From Stereum hirsutum FP-91666 SS1 (taxonomy: Eukaryota; Basidiomycota; Agaricomycetes; Russulales; Stereaceae): DNA of 64,000 bases. The first letter of the stretch is position 1. Each line of letters begins with the position of its first letter. The notes under the pieces are model-generated. The model did not search any database, was not told the origin of the DNA, and saw only the letters and a program-made list of their open reading frames with translations. Below are positions 11,796 to 23,881 of this stretch, piece after piece. The stretch spans positions 468,916-532,915 of the forward strand of contig NW_006763134.1 in NCBI RefSeq assembly GCF_000264905.1, in the 5' to 3' direction. Both the position numbers and the translations under genes were made by a program.

Positions 11796-14528
11796 TCAAG
11801 AAGCCACCTCCCCGCCCTTGCCACCAGAGCTCCCGACTACGACCCCCTCACTCATCACCCTCACCATCATCCCCACCGGCATATTCACATTCCCAGGTAT
11901 AGGGATAGACATATTATGCGGAGCCCTGGACGAAGACGGCGGGTTCCAAGAATTCCTGTGGAAACTCGTCTTTTTCTTCACACTCGCCTTATATGCCGCC
12001 CTGATCGCCTCCGTCCCCGCGCCCGAACTGCCATTGATCCCAGTGGCCCCACTCATCCCGGTACGCATACTCCCCATCACGCTCATCCCCGCGATGCTCG
12101 ACCCTCCCACGCTCGCTCCACCCATTCCCATCATCCCATCCATACCCATGTTCAACCCACTCCCTAACATGGCATTTCCCAGGACGCTGACGACCGAGTT
12201 CCGGCCTAACGACATATTCGATACCGAGACCGCGTCTGTGGGACTCGAGCTCGGAGAATAAGGGCTGGGCGGCGTTGTTCCCGTGGACGTCGAAGTCGTC
12301 GAAAGCGGGGGTAGGGGTTCGACCGATCGTAGCGGAGACCTCGAAGCGCTGGGCACTGTTTTCGCCAAGAGCAAAGGCGAAGGAGCGCCACCTGAGCTGG
12401 AAGCATATCCTGACCTAGAAGTAGAGTCGCTTGAGTTTGTGGATGTGGATGGAGACGCACAGGCAGTCTGGTTGCCTCCATTTATCGAGAGCGTGGGCGA
12501 AGCGGGGCGAGAGCCGACCGAAGGAGCCAGCGAACTGCAGGCGGAATAATAGGCAGATACTTCGGAGAATGCGCAGGATGAAGGGAACATAGAGACGGTG
12601 TCGGCTGGGATGGTCAGGCCAGGAGGGAGGGTCATAGGGAAGACGGATTGATAATCCCCTATGGCTTGGGAGGGTGATAGAGGACGATCACTGGAGGCAT
12701 CATCCTGACTGTCTGCGGACGACGACGAGGGCTCTGCCGTCTGTGATTCGTGGGCACGTGCCACTTTCAGCTGTTTGTAATGGGCCTGTCGAGATGTCCA
12801 GAACTCAAAATTGGTCTTGCACTGTTCGGCGTAAGAAGTGATCTCTGTGAAGATATTTCCAGTGAGACGACATATATGGATTTGTAACAAGTGAGTGTGA
12901 ACCAACCGGGAACCGCGCGAGAGACCAAGTCAAATAGGGGTCTGGCAAAGACATTAATGAAGAAGACTTGGCCTGCAGCTTCAGATTCTGCGTCCGCTGA
13001 TGCGTGAACCGTGGGCTCGAGCGCAAGATGTTGTTCCAGGGCTGCTTGTGATGTCCATTCCTCGTTCAGAGCAGCAGCCCAATACTGTGAAATGTTGAGG
13101 GGCCGGCACTAATTTGGCGAGAAGGAAAGATATGCTTGAGTAACCGTTCGCCTGACCAGGATAGAAGTCACCTACTGGATTGGAGATGTCGGCGCACTTG
13201 ATGAGCGCCTGGCAGAGTAGAATCCTCCTGGCCCATTCGTCCTCAGGCTCGTTTTCGCTCAGTAACCGCTCGAACCGAGTCATGAAGTCACTGTGTATCC
13301 GCATGTCTGTTGCGAGTACGATTGCGAGCAGGAGTTTCCTGAACCGCTGACCCGCATCGTTGCATTGGTCATGCAGAAGGTGTCCAAGGTCGATGGCGTC
13401 GCGCCGATTTGGTCGGTGCATGATATGTAGAAGGAGAGTACAGTGCATTTGTTCGAGGGCAGATCGGTCGTCATACAGACACGATAGAGGCGTTTTGGCA
13501 TTTTTCTGCTCGACGCGATGTCGTCATAATTAGAATGAAAACGGCGAAGATGGAACGTGTACGTACCATAAAATTGTTCGTGAATCCGGGATGACCGACG
13601 TCGTGACCAATAGCAGCGATGAATAGGCAGAGTAAGTCCTCGTCATGCAAACAATCTAACATGGTGCCCTGCAACTTTTGTTTGTCTGGTCTCCATGGCG
13701 GGTGATCTCGTTCGTGAAGTATCGTAACAGGAGGGATGCGACCGGCAGCCGAAAGAAAATGATATGTTGCTTGCAGAACGTCCAGGGCGTGTTCAAAGTT
13801 GTGATAAGAATTTTGCTGGCGATAGACAGAGCGAAGACGTGCAAGAAATGCGAAAATTTGTTCTGCAAAGGTTTCAGGAACATGGACTCGCAATGGCCAG
13901 AAGAAGATACAAACCTAATGATACACCGGCTGCCTCCTGGAGGCCGTCCACTTGAAAGAGTGTTTCAAATAGCATGAGTGAGCACATCAAGACTTCTTCC
14001 GGTAGGAGTTTGTGGGGCTCGAAGGCAGGGGTATTGAGAAGTTCAACGAGTTTGGTCCGCGTCTCATCCGACATATCGATATCAGACCTGGACCGCCTCC
14101 CATGGGTATTGTGTACTCAAGGTATGAAGAATAGATACGTACAGAAACTCGACGCTCGCAGCGTTATTGGCGTGTGTATACAGCCCGTCGAGGAGCTCTG
14201 CGAAGCTGTTATATATGACAATGAGCCCAGCACAAGCGCAATGTATGTGCACATACCGTGTTCCAGTCTCGTCTGGCTCGCCATCAGCTTCTGTAGTTGG
14301 ATCATATCCTACCCAGCCCCGACCGGAACAGCCCTGGTTCCCTACTGCCAAAGCCAGCCCTCCGACGTCGACACTCCTTCGTCTCGAGTTCGAGTCTACG
14401 ACCATTTCCCAGAGCAAGAAACGAGCGGACGATGTGTGGGGGTGGGGGTGAGAGCAGCGGGGGTCGAGACGGAGAGGTGAGGGTATGGTGGTGTACGCAG
14501 AGCAAGATCGACTGTCGGGATACAGCAC
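11796..14528 (-). CDS. Class I 3',5'-cyclic nucleotide phosphodiesterase
   Basis: Hydrolyses cAMP (possibly cGMP) to the 5' nucleotide and so ends PKA signalling. The catalytic domain is plain. YHNFEHALDVLQATYHFL supplies the first metal His residues. HDVGHPGFTNNF matches the PDEase I signature H-D-x-x-H-x-[AG]-x(2)-N. Further on come LATDMRIHSDFM and CADISNPV, then EEWTSQAALEQ. Exons are separated by short introns, for example 13506-13566 (donor after NNFM, acceptor before KNAKTPLSCLYDD). The C-terminal exon runs from about 12850 to the stop at 11796. It encodes about 350 residues of Ser/Pro-rich and Met/Gly-rich low-complexity tail, ending with a basic patch (SVKKKTSFHRNSW) that could be a kinase site. 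The start is uncertain: the upstream-most Met is at 14528, and MVVDSNSRRR at 14405 is an alternative. Confidence 0.88.
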
Positions 14529-15956
14529 ACCGTGGCGGCCACGCGGCCTGTCCCGAACCGGCGGCGGTGCATCACACGTGGCCGGCGCTGCCCTTGGCTT
14601 CTCCTTTGCTCAAATTTCAAAGCCAACATCCTCCATTCCCGACCGGTCCTGGAATGCAGCCCGGGCACAAACAGCTCGGCCTAACTTGGACGAACCTTCA
14701 GTTTTCTGACATTGTAGCCGAAACAGGAATACTGGTTTGTCGCGGTATCGAGAACTTCAGGTAATGATCTCCGATGGCGTCCGTATGCTACCGTGAGTTC
14801 TTCATTCCATCAGAATCCTCAGACTCATCGAATGCAAAGAGATGCTGAAAATCGCAACTCACCATGGGATTCTCTCAGAACCTGCTCGGAACCAGCCTAA
14901 CCTTGAAGGTTGGGCATCTTCAGGATCCTGGTCATACAGACATTCGAAAGAGGTGAGCCACTTGAAGAGAACCAAGTCATAGCTGTGGTGAAAGGTGGGC
15001 AGAAGAAAGAGCGACGTTTCACTGCGGTAGAACGCTTGGAATCTCTGAACAAAGGAAGACGTCCTCCAGACCGGAACGCCTTCCGTAGCACGTGGAGTTG
15101 ACGTCTGGTCTTCCGTTTCATGGCTCTAACGTGGACTAGCAAACACGAGGCAGATGGTCAGGATACTACGTAGAATACCGGATGGCATGTTCGCTGCGTA
15201 ACCAGTGGACGCCACACAAGAGATATAGGCAGACACATTCTATAGTGGTCTAGTGTCTTCTTCTCTTCGTTGAAGATGGCAGCTTGAATTGAACTCAAGG
15301 AGTATCTAACCGACTTCCGTTATCCATAACGGCTGGTCTCAAGGCGACCTCCTCTTACACTTAGAAGTTGAGCTGCTCCGCATTCATTCACGACGTCTAC
15401 AAGCGTTTGCCGGTCGTTGGTGCCTATACCCACCGTCTGATACCTGTTTCTAAGTTTCGACTAGATCGACATTCGTCTAATGCGGACAAAATGCGGACGA
15501 TTCAGGCAATCCATTCCTTCACCTCCCTCTCTATTTGCATAATCAAGAGTATCCTTGCAACGAAATTTCACTACCAGTCACATTACGGGGGAAAGCTCTC
15601 ACACATCACCTTCTTATCTGTTTGCACGAATCGAAATAATTATGACCGTCTCACGCCACTTCACGAACATGTGGTGCGAGGCTTCCATTGTTTTCCGGAG
15701 ATGTCCGCGATCAGCCTACCCAAAACGGGGTACAATAGACATTTTCGATCTCGAGGCTGAGTCGATTAGAACTATGACTGGCCCCGTCGAATCATGATAC
15801 CCCTTTGTCACTGATCTTGAGTCTACCTTCAGTTGGAACACTACAAGTCATCTTCGCTGCGCCCCACAACTTGTCATCTGAGGTTCCCATCTTTCCCTTT
15901 CGACAAGTTCTCAAGATTCCACCCTGGCTTTCGTTTGGCTCGCGAAATTTTGGAGA
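14529..15956. other. Spacer without recognised gene
   Basis: This is the region between the divergent 5' ends of the phosphodiesterase (-) and BTB copy D (+). Short frames on both strands lack motifs and exon structure. It presumably holds both promoters. Confidence 0.4.
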
Positions 15957-17059
15957 ATGCCTAAGGAGATCAATGCGAACGGAAAGAGACGTCGCCCCGC
16001 GGATGATGATTCGGAAACCAACGCTGTAGAGATTCGTGACGCCGAAGAGCCTTTCAACCAAGCCACTGCAGACTGCATCTTACGCTCCTCCGACGGCATG
16101 GACTTCCGCGTCCACAAACTCGTCTTATCACTAGCCTCGGTAGTCTTCGAATCTATGTTCTCCCTTCCCACTATCAAAACGCGTTCTTCGTCCTCGTCTT
16201 CGCAAGAGATGAGAGGCGGTTTGCCCGTGATCCCCCTCCCCGAAGCATCGCTCATCCTCGATTCCCTTCTTCGCCTCTGCTATCCGACATCTGCCCCAGA
16301 TCTGACGCAGTTTACACACGCGAGGGTTTTATACGATGCCATAGACAAATACGCAATGGACGCCCTCGCTCAGCCTGTCAAAGACGCGCTCCTAAGGACC
16401 GCTCGGCAAGACGCCACCACGGCCTACGCATTCGGTTGTCGCCACCAGATCTCCGAACTCGTCGTAACGGCTGCGAAAGAAACCCTCAACCACCCCCTAG
16501 ATCATCTCTCTTCGTCTTCTGAACTCGATCGCATCACCGGCACCCAACTATATCGCCTCATTCGCTATCATAAAGAATGCAAAGCCGCCGCCAGTCAGCT
16601 AGCGACCCTGGACTGGACTTGGATCCCTTCCCTAACGTCCATACCCCAGATAAACCCGGCGAAGCCTTGTGCGTACTGTAATACCAAGGTCCAGATGCAC
16701 ACCCATTCTTTTCCTGGACTCACGAAAGATGAGAAAGGGCGATGGATACTCTGGTGTCCGAAGTGGTGGTGGGAGTATATGGAAAGGTCGTATGAGGCGC
16801 TGAAAGTGAAGCCGAGGGGTCAGACGGTGAAGAGTATGGAGATTTTAAGGCCAGCATTGTCGACTGCGGTGGAATGCCAGACGATGGCTTGTCGGAATGG
16901 GATTCATGCTATGGTCGAGTTCAGCGAGATTTTTGCGAAGGCGATTGAGGATGCGATCGATAAAGTAGGTGCTGCTGCTCTTTGATTGTCTTGGTTTGCT
17001 TTTTCATATGAGACATATATCCCACCTTTTACATCACATAGGTGAAGGCCCCACACTAA
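15957..17059 (+). CDS. BTB/POZ domain protein (copy D)
   Basis: Starts MPKEINANGKRRRPADD at 15957. BTB core is about residues 28-150: EPFNQATADCILRSSDGMDF, then FRVHKLVLSLASVVFESMF, LLRLCYPTSAP and LYDAIDKYAMDAL. This is followed by the helical AYAFGCRHQISELVVTAAKE segment seen in all copies. The C-terminal region shows WTWIPSL, CAYC (Cys 238 and 241), CPKWWWEYMERS, KPRGQTV and a second Cys pair (307 and 312, CQTMACRNG). Exon 1 ends at 16964. The intron is 16965-17041, and the 18-bp last exon encodes VKAPH and stop. Predicted length is 341 residues. It forms a head-to-tail pair with copy E, 740 bp downstream, and shares its N-terminal NANGKR motif. Confidence 0.87.
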
Positions 17060-17797
17060 AGATCAAGATACTAACGGAACGAAAAATATCATGTCCATTT
17101 TCCACTGCCAGCATCAATGGAACTCGTAAGCTAGTCAATTTGTGTGCTAAATAACCCATCACTAGATCTAACTCTTATTAGACCGTATCTGCGCGTGGAT
17201 TTTTGACCTCGTTCAAGCCCAACAGGACGCGGTGATTAGTCCGATCACCGTTTTGAAAGTCGTTTCCAACAGTCACAGATACGGTCTCTTGTCAGTTCTT
17301 GTGTATCTGTGGTCCACGCCACGCATTGTATTTGAAGAAAGCTCTGTGAAAACTATATACACATTATTATTTACGACGTGCTGGTGGTCATAATATACTC
17401 ATTTGGTGATTGAAAGCGAGCTTTATGCAACCATCTGTGGCTCATTTATTTCGCTGCGAGGAGAAGGAATGTAAGTCCTTCTCTGTCCTTCTCTATGCAG
17501 GTATGTTCTTCGCCACAGAAATGCCACACGAGCGTGAGAACTTGTTCCGGACGGCCAACGCGTCCTCGACGCGTCTGAGTGGTTGCCCAACACCAACACC
17601 CAACGTCCACCTACGCCAGCCGACATATATATCAGTCTTCCTATTGCGCAGGGTCACTCAAAACCTTAACATTCCTCGTAGGTAGAAAATCTTTGCCCTT
17701 CTTCAAGTCGCTCGCTCTACGTCATCTGATGTACGCCGCGACATCGCGTTGTGACTAGGGAAACTGACACTTGCTTCCTAAGCCGTGCAGATTAACG
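17060..17797. other. Spacer between BTB copies D and E
   Basis: No gene was recognised. A TATATAT stretch near 17625 lies about 170 bp before the ATG of copy E and may be its core promoter. A short imperfect inverted repeat (GACCGTATCTG near 17181 and its near reverse complement near 17276) is present. Confidence 0.4.
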
Positions 17798-18907
17798 ATG
17801 TCCGGTACCGTCAATGCGAATGGAAAGAGACCACACGTAGAAAACGACTCAGACGATGACCAGCAACGAGTTGACGATATTCGCGATGCAGAAGCTCCCT
17901 TCAACCAAACCACCGCAGACTTCATCCTCCGCTCCGCCGACCTCATGGATTTCCGCGTTCACAAGGCGGTTCTCTCGCTAGCGTCGCCCATCTTCGAAAC
18001 CATGTTCTCGCTTCCCAAGACCAGGAGCGGTTCTTCATCACAAGAGAAGAGGGAAGGACTCTCGGTCATTACCCTCCCCGAATCCTCTGATATTGTTGAT
18101 GTTCTTTTGCGCCTCTGCTACCCGACATCACCGCCTATTATAACCCAATTCACCCTCGCGTCACGCCTCTACGAAGCGGTAGACAAGTACGCTATGGACT
18201 CGCTTTTAGAGCCTGTCGTTCATGCGTTGGTCGAGACCAGCTGTCAGGAGCCTTTAGCTGCCTACGCATTTGGTTATCGCCACAAAGTCAAAGGCCTTGT
18301 TATCGCCGCTGCGAAGGAGACTTTGGAGACTCCGATCAAAGATCTTCAGCATAGTTCCGAACTCGAACGCATCACTGGAGGGGACCTCTTCCGATTGATC
18401 CAATATCACGAGGATTGCAGGAAGGTGGCAAGTTCGAAAGCGCACAGCGACCGAAGCTGGATCCCACGTCTCTCATGTATACCTTTGGCTACTACGAAGC
18501 AAGAATGCGCAGTGTGTCGCCAACAACAGAAAATATCCAAGGATATTAACGTCCTAGAGGGGATGGTGCATAGCCCCTGGAACGGGCAAGAGCGTTGGAT
18601 TTTTTGGGCTCCCGAGTGGTGGCACGACTATATAAAACGGGCGCAGGGTGCGCTCAAGGTTAGGCCGAGGGGTGACACGGTAAAGAGCAAGGAAGTGTTG
18701 GGACCCGCACTGACGGCTGCGGTGGCATGTGTCGAAACTACTGCCTGCCGAAGCGGTACCCAGGCTCTGGTCGACTATAGCGAGCTATTTGCGAAGGCGG
18801 TCGAGGATGCAATTGACGAGGTAAGTGTTGTCTTCATTGCATAGTTCGACCCGATCCTCAACAAATATCCTTACCTTTGATACGTTTAGGTCGAGATACC
18901 TTTGTAG
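17798..18907 (+). CDS. BTB/POZ domain protein (copy E)
   Basis: ATG 17798 (MSGTVNANGKRPHVEND) is preferred over an in-frame Met 27 bp upstream because it matches the starts of copies B and D. BTB core: EAPFNQTTADFILRSADLMD, then FRVHKAVLSLASPIFETMF, LLRLCYPTSPP and LYEAVDKYAMDSL. The C-terminal region has WIPRLSCIP, CAVC, WAPEWWHDYIKRA, RPRGDTV and CVETTACRSG. Exon 1 ends at 18820. The intron is 18821-18889, and the 18-bp last exon encodes VEIPL and stop. Predicted length is 346 residues. Copies D and E look like a tandem duplication. Confidence 0.86.
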
Positions 18908-19294
18908 ATGAATGCTATTATGCTTTGCTTTGTAGTTAGGACTATCTTGCAGTTCGAGATCTACCGGTATGTTTTCATTGCCGTCAAGGCTCCCCGGACA
19001 GCCCCCAGTCGCTCACTACTCGCTTTATTGCATCTGGCGTCCAGTCAATAATTACTCGCCCGCATCATCCTTACTGCTTTACAACCTTTTGAACAATTCT
19101 CACACGAGCTCCTCCATACTATTATGAAAAACCCTGCGACCACGATATTGATGAGCTACAGCGACCCCTGGCCTTTTTTCTTGAAGAAGGACAAAAGTCA
19201 AATGTCTGGCTAAGCGTGCAGCTTTAGAGACGGAAGTACTCACACCGCGGTGGACCACCGGCGATGCTAAAGAGTGTGGAGTGAAGCATGAGAG

Positions 19295-19470
19295 CTACGA
19301 AAACACCAATCGCATCGAGAACAAACTCTGGTGCGAGTATCCCACTGGACTCAAACGGATTGAACATTGAACGCCGGATTGAAAAAGCACATTCCTGCAA
19401 GCGGCTGCTTTCTCTAACGTCGGAATGAGAAGATCTTTGTCAACAACTGGAGGACTCACAGTCGTCGATG
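19295..19470 (-). pseudogene. BTB-family C-terminal remnant
   Basis: On the - strand, DKDLLIPTLEKAAACRNV followed by FQSGVQC resembles the C-terminal part of the intact BTB copies (compare DDDLLVPALRQAAQC in copy G and LRKAAICRNEACRAG in copy A). After a frame change, EFVLDAIG matches the segment just before the conserved last intron. No BTB core was found next to it on either side, so this is a truncated, shifted fragment. The similarity is short, which limits confidence. Confidence 0.5.
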
Positions 19471-19529
19471 TTTGAAAATTTCGGTGAGAAGAACAGGCTG
19501 CGAAGCGTAGGGGAAGAGTCAAGGGCGCA

Positions 19530-21020
19530 GCTTGAGACCTTGTTTCGTTCAGTCATTCAAAGAAACAGTGTAACTAGAGATACTGAATACTGGCTAGCGT
19601 TGAGCGGATCAGTGTAAGTAGACTTTGAGGAGGCGTCGCGAATGTTACCCAGGCCTAGACCGACTTCAAACTGGACGGTGACTTCGGCTCGGAGTAGTCA
19701 CTCGGGTACACTACGTGGACCTTCTCGCGTTCTACGTGGCACCCACGTCTTACAGCTCTAACTGCGAGGATGGGCTTGGGTTGGAATATATGCAGTACAA
19801 ATAACATCGAACTTTGCACCCTCGTGGAACCCTTTCACCGAACTACTTTCATACGACTGTTGCGGCGTGGCTGCACCATGCCTACCCCCGAGTAACATGG
19901 GTACATTTCATGTACCGGTCAAGATGGACGGTGAGCCTATTGACACTATGAGTATCCATTCACAAGGCTAGAGAGCTCCAAGATACGCACCTATCGCGGC
20001 GAATATCCATGGTCGTGAAGGATCCGGACCACACAACGCGGTACGGAGAGGGTAGATCTTCATCCGAGAAGGTCTACTTACAGGTATCAAGAAGTTCGAA
20101 ACAAGCAATTCAGAAATGTGTGCAACGACAGCCTTTCCCCCCCGAGAATATGAACTAACTTGGGACATAAATGTGTGAAAACATCCACGCACCGTCCACG
20201 AAGGATTTGAATTACGATACCCTACATATGTCTTTCCCACTAGGCGTCTTTCCCAAAGTTGGGTGCTGTCCTTTTCCCAAAGTTGGGCGCTGGGGATGGA
20301 TAATGGCATGTGGTTTCTATCTGACCGCGATGTTTCAATGAGACAATGAGAGGTTTGAAGAAGAGGAACGAGGATGAGCGTTAGCACAGCTAGGAGAGTG
20401 CTGCTATATACGAAACAGCTCCACGACCTTTATCAAGAAGGTCCGAACAATCACGATAGCGCAAAAAAAGCTGAGATAAAGTCTCAATGATGCGTCTGCA
20501 ATGGCCGAAGTGACTTCGACACTCGTGAAGCGGGCATGCTTGACCGCGAACGGCTCCATGAATATTCTTCAGTTGAAGGAGCCACGTCGACACAACGGTC
20601 GACACGTATGCGGAACCGGCTCCATACTCAAAGCTGACGTGTATGTGGGCGTTGTTCTCTGACATGAGATGATGCGGAACCTTACGTTACCTGGTATCAC
20701 AGATCAATCACTGGAGTGACGACGCATTTTCTGACACTCCACCGGTAGGTCAGTACAGCTCAAAGCCACCGGGGCGTCGAGGAGAACCAGGGGGAAGCTT
20801 GGCTACTGTACCGTCTATATTAACTTAGTTCGAATACGACATGCCCTGTCTCTCGGTTGAGTCTGATTGGAGTCCTGGGCACGTCAGAGGCAAGCTTGTC
20901 AGAGGCAGACTCAAACACAACGAACTCACCAACCCACCTGCACGGAGATCCAGCCCACAGGGTCATTCTTCCGCCGTATTACCCATTCGCTCTCATTATT
21001 TCCCAGTCTTTCCCTCCCAA
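19530..21020. other. Spacer without recognised gene
   Basis: Two motif-free open frames lie on the - strand (about 19968-20387 and 20390-20665). They have weak hydrophobic stretches but no recognisable domain or consistent splicing. A direct repeat of TTTCCCAAAGTTGGG occurs at about 20250 and 20274. Confidence 0.35.
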
Positions 21021-22447
21021 TTATTCCATCAGAGATCTCTCAGACCACCTTCCTACCCACCACCGACACATTCTCTTCCGGGCTTGTAATTGTTCAGGAT
21101 GAAGACCCGTGATCTCCATCTTTCCGGCCCAGCCGTCCGTTTTATCTTCCGGCGACTCGTCCTCGTAGCTGGAGCACCAGAAAATTCCCAGGGCCTCTGC
21201 ATTCCGTAAAAAGCTATCGCAGTGTTCAGAGCGCGTATATACTCCAGCGGCGACATAGGTACGTGATTCGGAACGACGAGCCAGTAGAGCGCACAGAGAG
21301 GAGAGGAGCTCCGGATGCGAGCGGTCGAAGTGGAGTAGATCGGAAAGTATGACAACGTCGTATCCAGGAGAGACTGTCGGAGAAAGCCCTGGGAGAGACC
21401 GTTGCTGCAGTAGTTGCCTGAGAAAAGCATGAACTGGAATCAGATTCATCGTACACAAGCGGAAGAGATTCTTCAAGACGAGCGATTAAGACAAGGACGA
21501 GGCACAGTATAGAGCGAAGGAACACCCCGGGCAGGCTATGACCTCTGGTCCCAAGTTATAGAGGAGGACTTGACCACGAGACGATTGAGCCGGTCATAGC
21601 GTCAGGTCGAATCCGACAAAGGCCTGTGCAGCCCAAGCCCATAGAATAACGAGAGTAACGAAGTATTCTTCAACTGGCCAGGGCAACGCCGTTGGTCTCG
21701 GTAGGTCCAGGACTAATTGTCACAGGAGCGTTTACGATCAATACGATCAATAACATAGTATTCGACCATTGATAGGACACAAAGTGGCATTCGACGTACA
21801 GCAGCGGCTCGACATCCTTTCCCCACTCGTACCCTGTCCATTGTACCTCACATCCTGCGGTGACGTGAGGCTGGTTCCTGACCACATTATTCATGAGATT
21901 GTCGAGTATTGTAGGGTCCGGATAATCCGTCACAACTACGAGCGTGGGGACGTGGGCCACAGGCAGGATTGAGGCGATTAGCGATGGAAGGGCTGTCCCA
22001 GCACCAAGTTCAATGACTGGCCGGAATCAACATGAGAGCAAGATGCCGCAGATGATATCATGAGCGCAAAGTTAGCAATCAAACGGTCAAACCATACCAG
22101 AGCATTGATGAACGGGAATGAGTCCTAATTCCATACGCTCCGCGAGCAAAATGGAAGGTGAAAATACTTGGTCAGCCATAAGGGTGTTCGCCTTGTTCCA
22201 AGTTCAAGAGTCAATGTCTATAGCCACGCACAGAGGAGGTGCAAATGTCACCTTTCCCTCCTTGAGATCAACAATGTCAGAATGACCACATCGAAGTAGA
22301 CGCCGACTGAATTCCACAAACCTTAGGTGCAACTGTGATCTCGAGCGGGCCGTATGTGATCCGACTGATACCAAGATTACTACTTTCATCTTCATCAAAG
22401 ACTGTAAGCGAGTCCTTTAGAATATCTTCTACCGATTCTGGGTCCAT
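21021..22447 (-). CDS. EFM7/NNT1-family S-adenosylmethionine methyltransferase
   Basis: The yeast family member (Nnt1/Efm7) methylates the N-terminus of elongation factor 1A; older annotations call it nicotinamide N-methyltransferase. Four exons join in frame: 22322-22447, 22098-22191, 21800-22016 and 21021-21417, giving 277 residues. The N-terminus is acidic (MDPESVEDILKDSLTVFDED). KANTLMADQVFSPSILLAER precedes the SAM-binding motif I (VIELGAGTALPSL), then VVTDYPDP, GYEWGKDV, YDVVILSDLLHFDRSHPEL and a C-terminal QARKRMCRWWVGRW. A first reading suggested a stop after exon 1. Using the acceptor just before GCG AAC ACC (exon start 22191) removes the problem and gives a good family match. Introns 1 and 2 are 130 and 81 bp; the third (21418-21799) is long for this window at 382 bp. 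Confidence 0.82.
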
Positions 22448-22549
22448 AATCGCTTGGGCAGAGGTATGTAAGTCAATCGATGTCCAAACGCGACCGAGGA
22501 TCGTGGGAGGGTGGTTGTTTGGCAAAAGCTTTGGATCCAAACAAAGCGC

Positions 22550-23453
22550 CGCGTGTTCGATTGTGGGATTTGCCGGGATTTTAGAGTCCGACTCATCGGA
22601 CTCTCAGTTCTCACCGCGTCCTTCGACTCTTCAAACCCACCAACCTCTAACCATACCAACCTTCGCATCTCCCCCTCGGATTGTTTTGCATGCTTAGCCA
22701 GCTTCTCATAGACTGTGACTGGTTTCATATCGTCCAAGTTTCTTCCTATGGTACGCAGCACTTTCAACGCCACCTAGTATTCCGGTCGCGTCGAAACCGC
22801 AAGGCTTCGGGCTATCTGTAGCCCAAACACCGTCGCAAATTTGTCCATAGCGTTTTGAAAGCATTCGACATCGACCAACTTGAGCATCACCGTCCAATTG
22901 CGACACTTTGCGACCTCAGACTCTGGATGACCTAACTTGCAGCTAAGTTTCATGTGTCGTTCACCCTCCATTCGCGCTTACAACGGAGATGGGGAGCATG
23001 TGGACGACTGAAATTTGGGATCTGCCATTCCCTCCGAGTGGTTCGTCAAGGAACGCCCCGGTGCGCTTGTCGATTTTCTCCCGAAATGAAGGGCATAAGT
23101 ATACTCACCCCCTCCAACCAGTTTGTCTCCGTAGAGTGATCCTGACTTCATTCCTTCGCAGATACACGCGCCCTCCTCATGCCAGCGTCTCTTATCCAAG
23201 CAGAACGAGTATCAAGTGCATGACCTCCATGTTTCGGGCGCATACACTCGCTCTGGCCCCATCAATCATGGGATCGGGCTTCTCTTTCTGGGCTGTCACC
23301 TCGGTGTCCCTCGACGCCCATCGGGAAAGTCACCTGATCCTATGCTTTACATTTGACTGCACATATTCGTTGACGTACAGGATCAAAGAGAAAGTTGAGG
23401 AGTTCCTCTCGACGGTCAACGGCGATAACACTTATCCTCGCATTCGACCACAT
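22550..23453 (-). CDS. Possible multi-exon gene of unknown function (approximate limits)
   Basis: Several coding-looking segments follow each other on the - strand. A candidate start at 23453 begins MWSNARISVIAV and continues to NFLFDP with a GTACGT donor. Then comes GSLYGDKLVGG followed by a GTGAGT..CAG intron, then MLKLVDVECFQNAMDKFATV, then VALKVLRTIGRNLDDMKPV and GEMRRLVWLEVGGFEESKDA. Two in-frame stops (about 22978 and 22774) separate parts of one frame, so there must be more introns or the gene is broken. I do not recognise the family. The limits and exon joins are uncertain. It lies directly upstream of the methyltransferase on the same strand. Confidence 0.33.
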
Positions 23454-23881
23454 CGATACTTCCTGGGCCAGATACCGTACGGTGCGGACATGGCCGCGAC
23501 ACGTAAGAGACAACCCAACAATGAAAAGGTCTTATGTTCGCTCCATTCCGCCAATAGACGCTGCGTTGTCAACTGCTGAATTGCAAAAATATAGGGGCTC
23601 CAATGTACGAGAGGAAGCATGCGACAATACATCAAGAAATGAGATAAAAATACACCGTACCACTGTTGTAAGCATCTAATCTAAAATTTGCATAACACGA
23701 CGAACCCGAGTGAGAGGAATCTGACCAAACATACACAGGATAAAGACCACGAATTCGCCCAAGAATAGTGAATAATTCGACCTCAACGCGACACCCCACG
23801 TCCCAAGAAGACAGCTATTGACGATGAAAATAAAGCACGAAAGCGACATTCGACGACGTAACGATAACGACAGCCCAACAA

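Noticed and set aside
11706..12549. Frames on the + strand opposite the phosphodiesterase tail
   Set aside because: They are the antisense of low-complexity coding sequence; no start context or domain.
17181..17287. Inverted repeat GACCGTATCTG with its partner about 90 bp away, as a small transposon
   Set aside because: The partner has an extra base and no target duplication is visible, so it is too weak to call.
22191..22321. Apparent premature stop in the EFM7/NNT1-type gene
   Set aside because: Using the acceptor ending at 22192 instead of earlier AGs removes the stop, keeps all four exons in phase and gives a good family match, so the gene looks intact.
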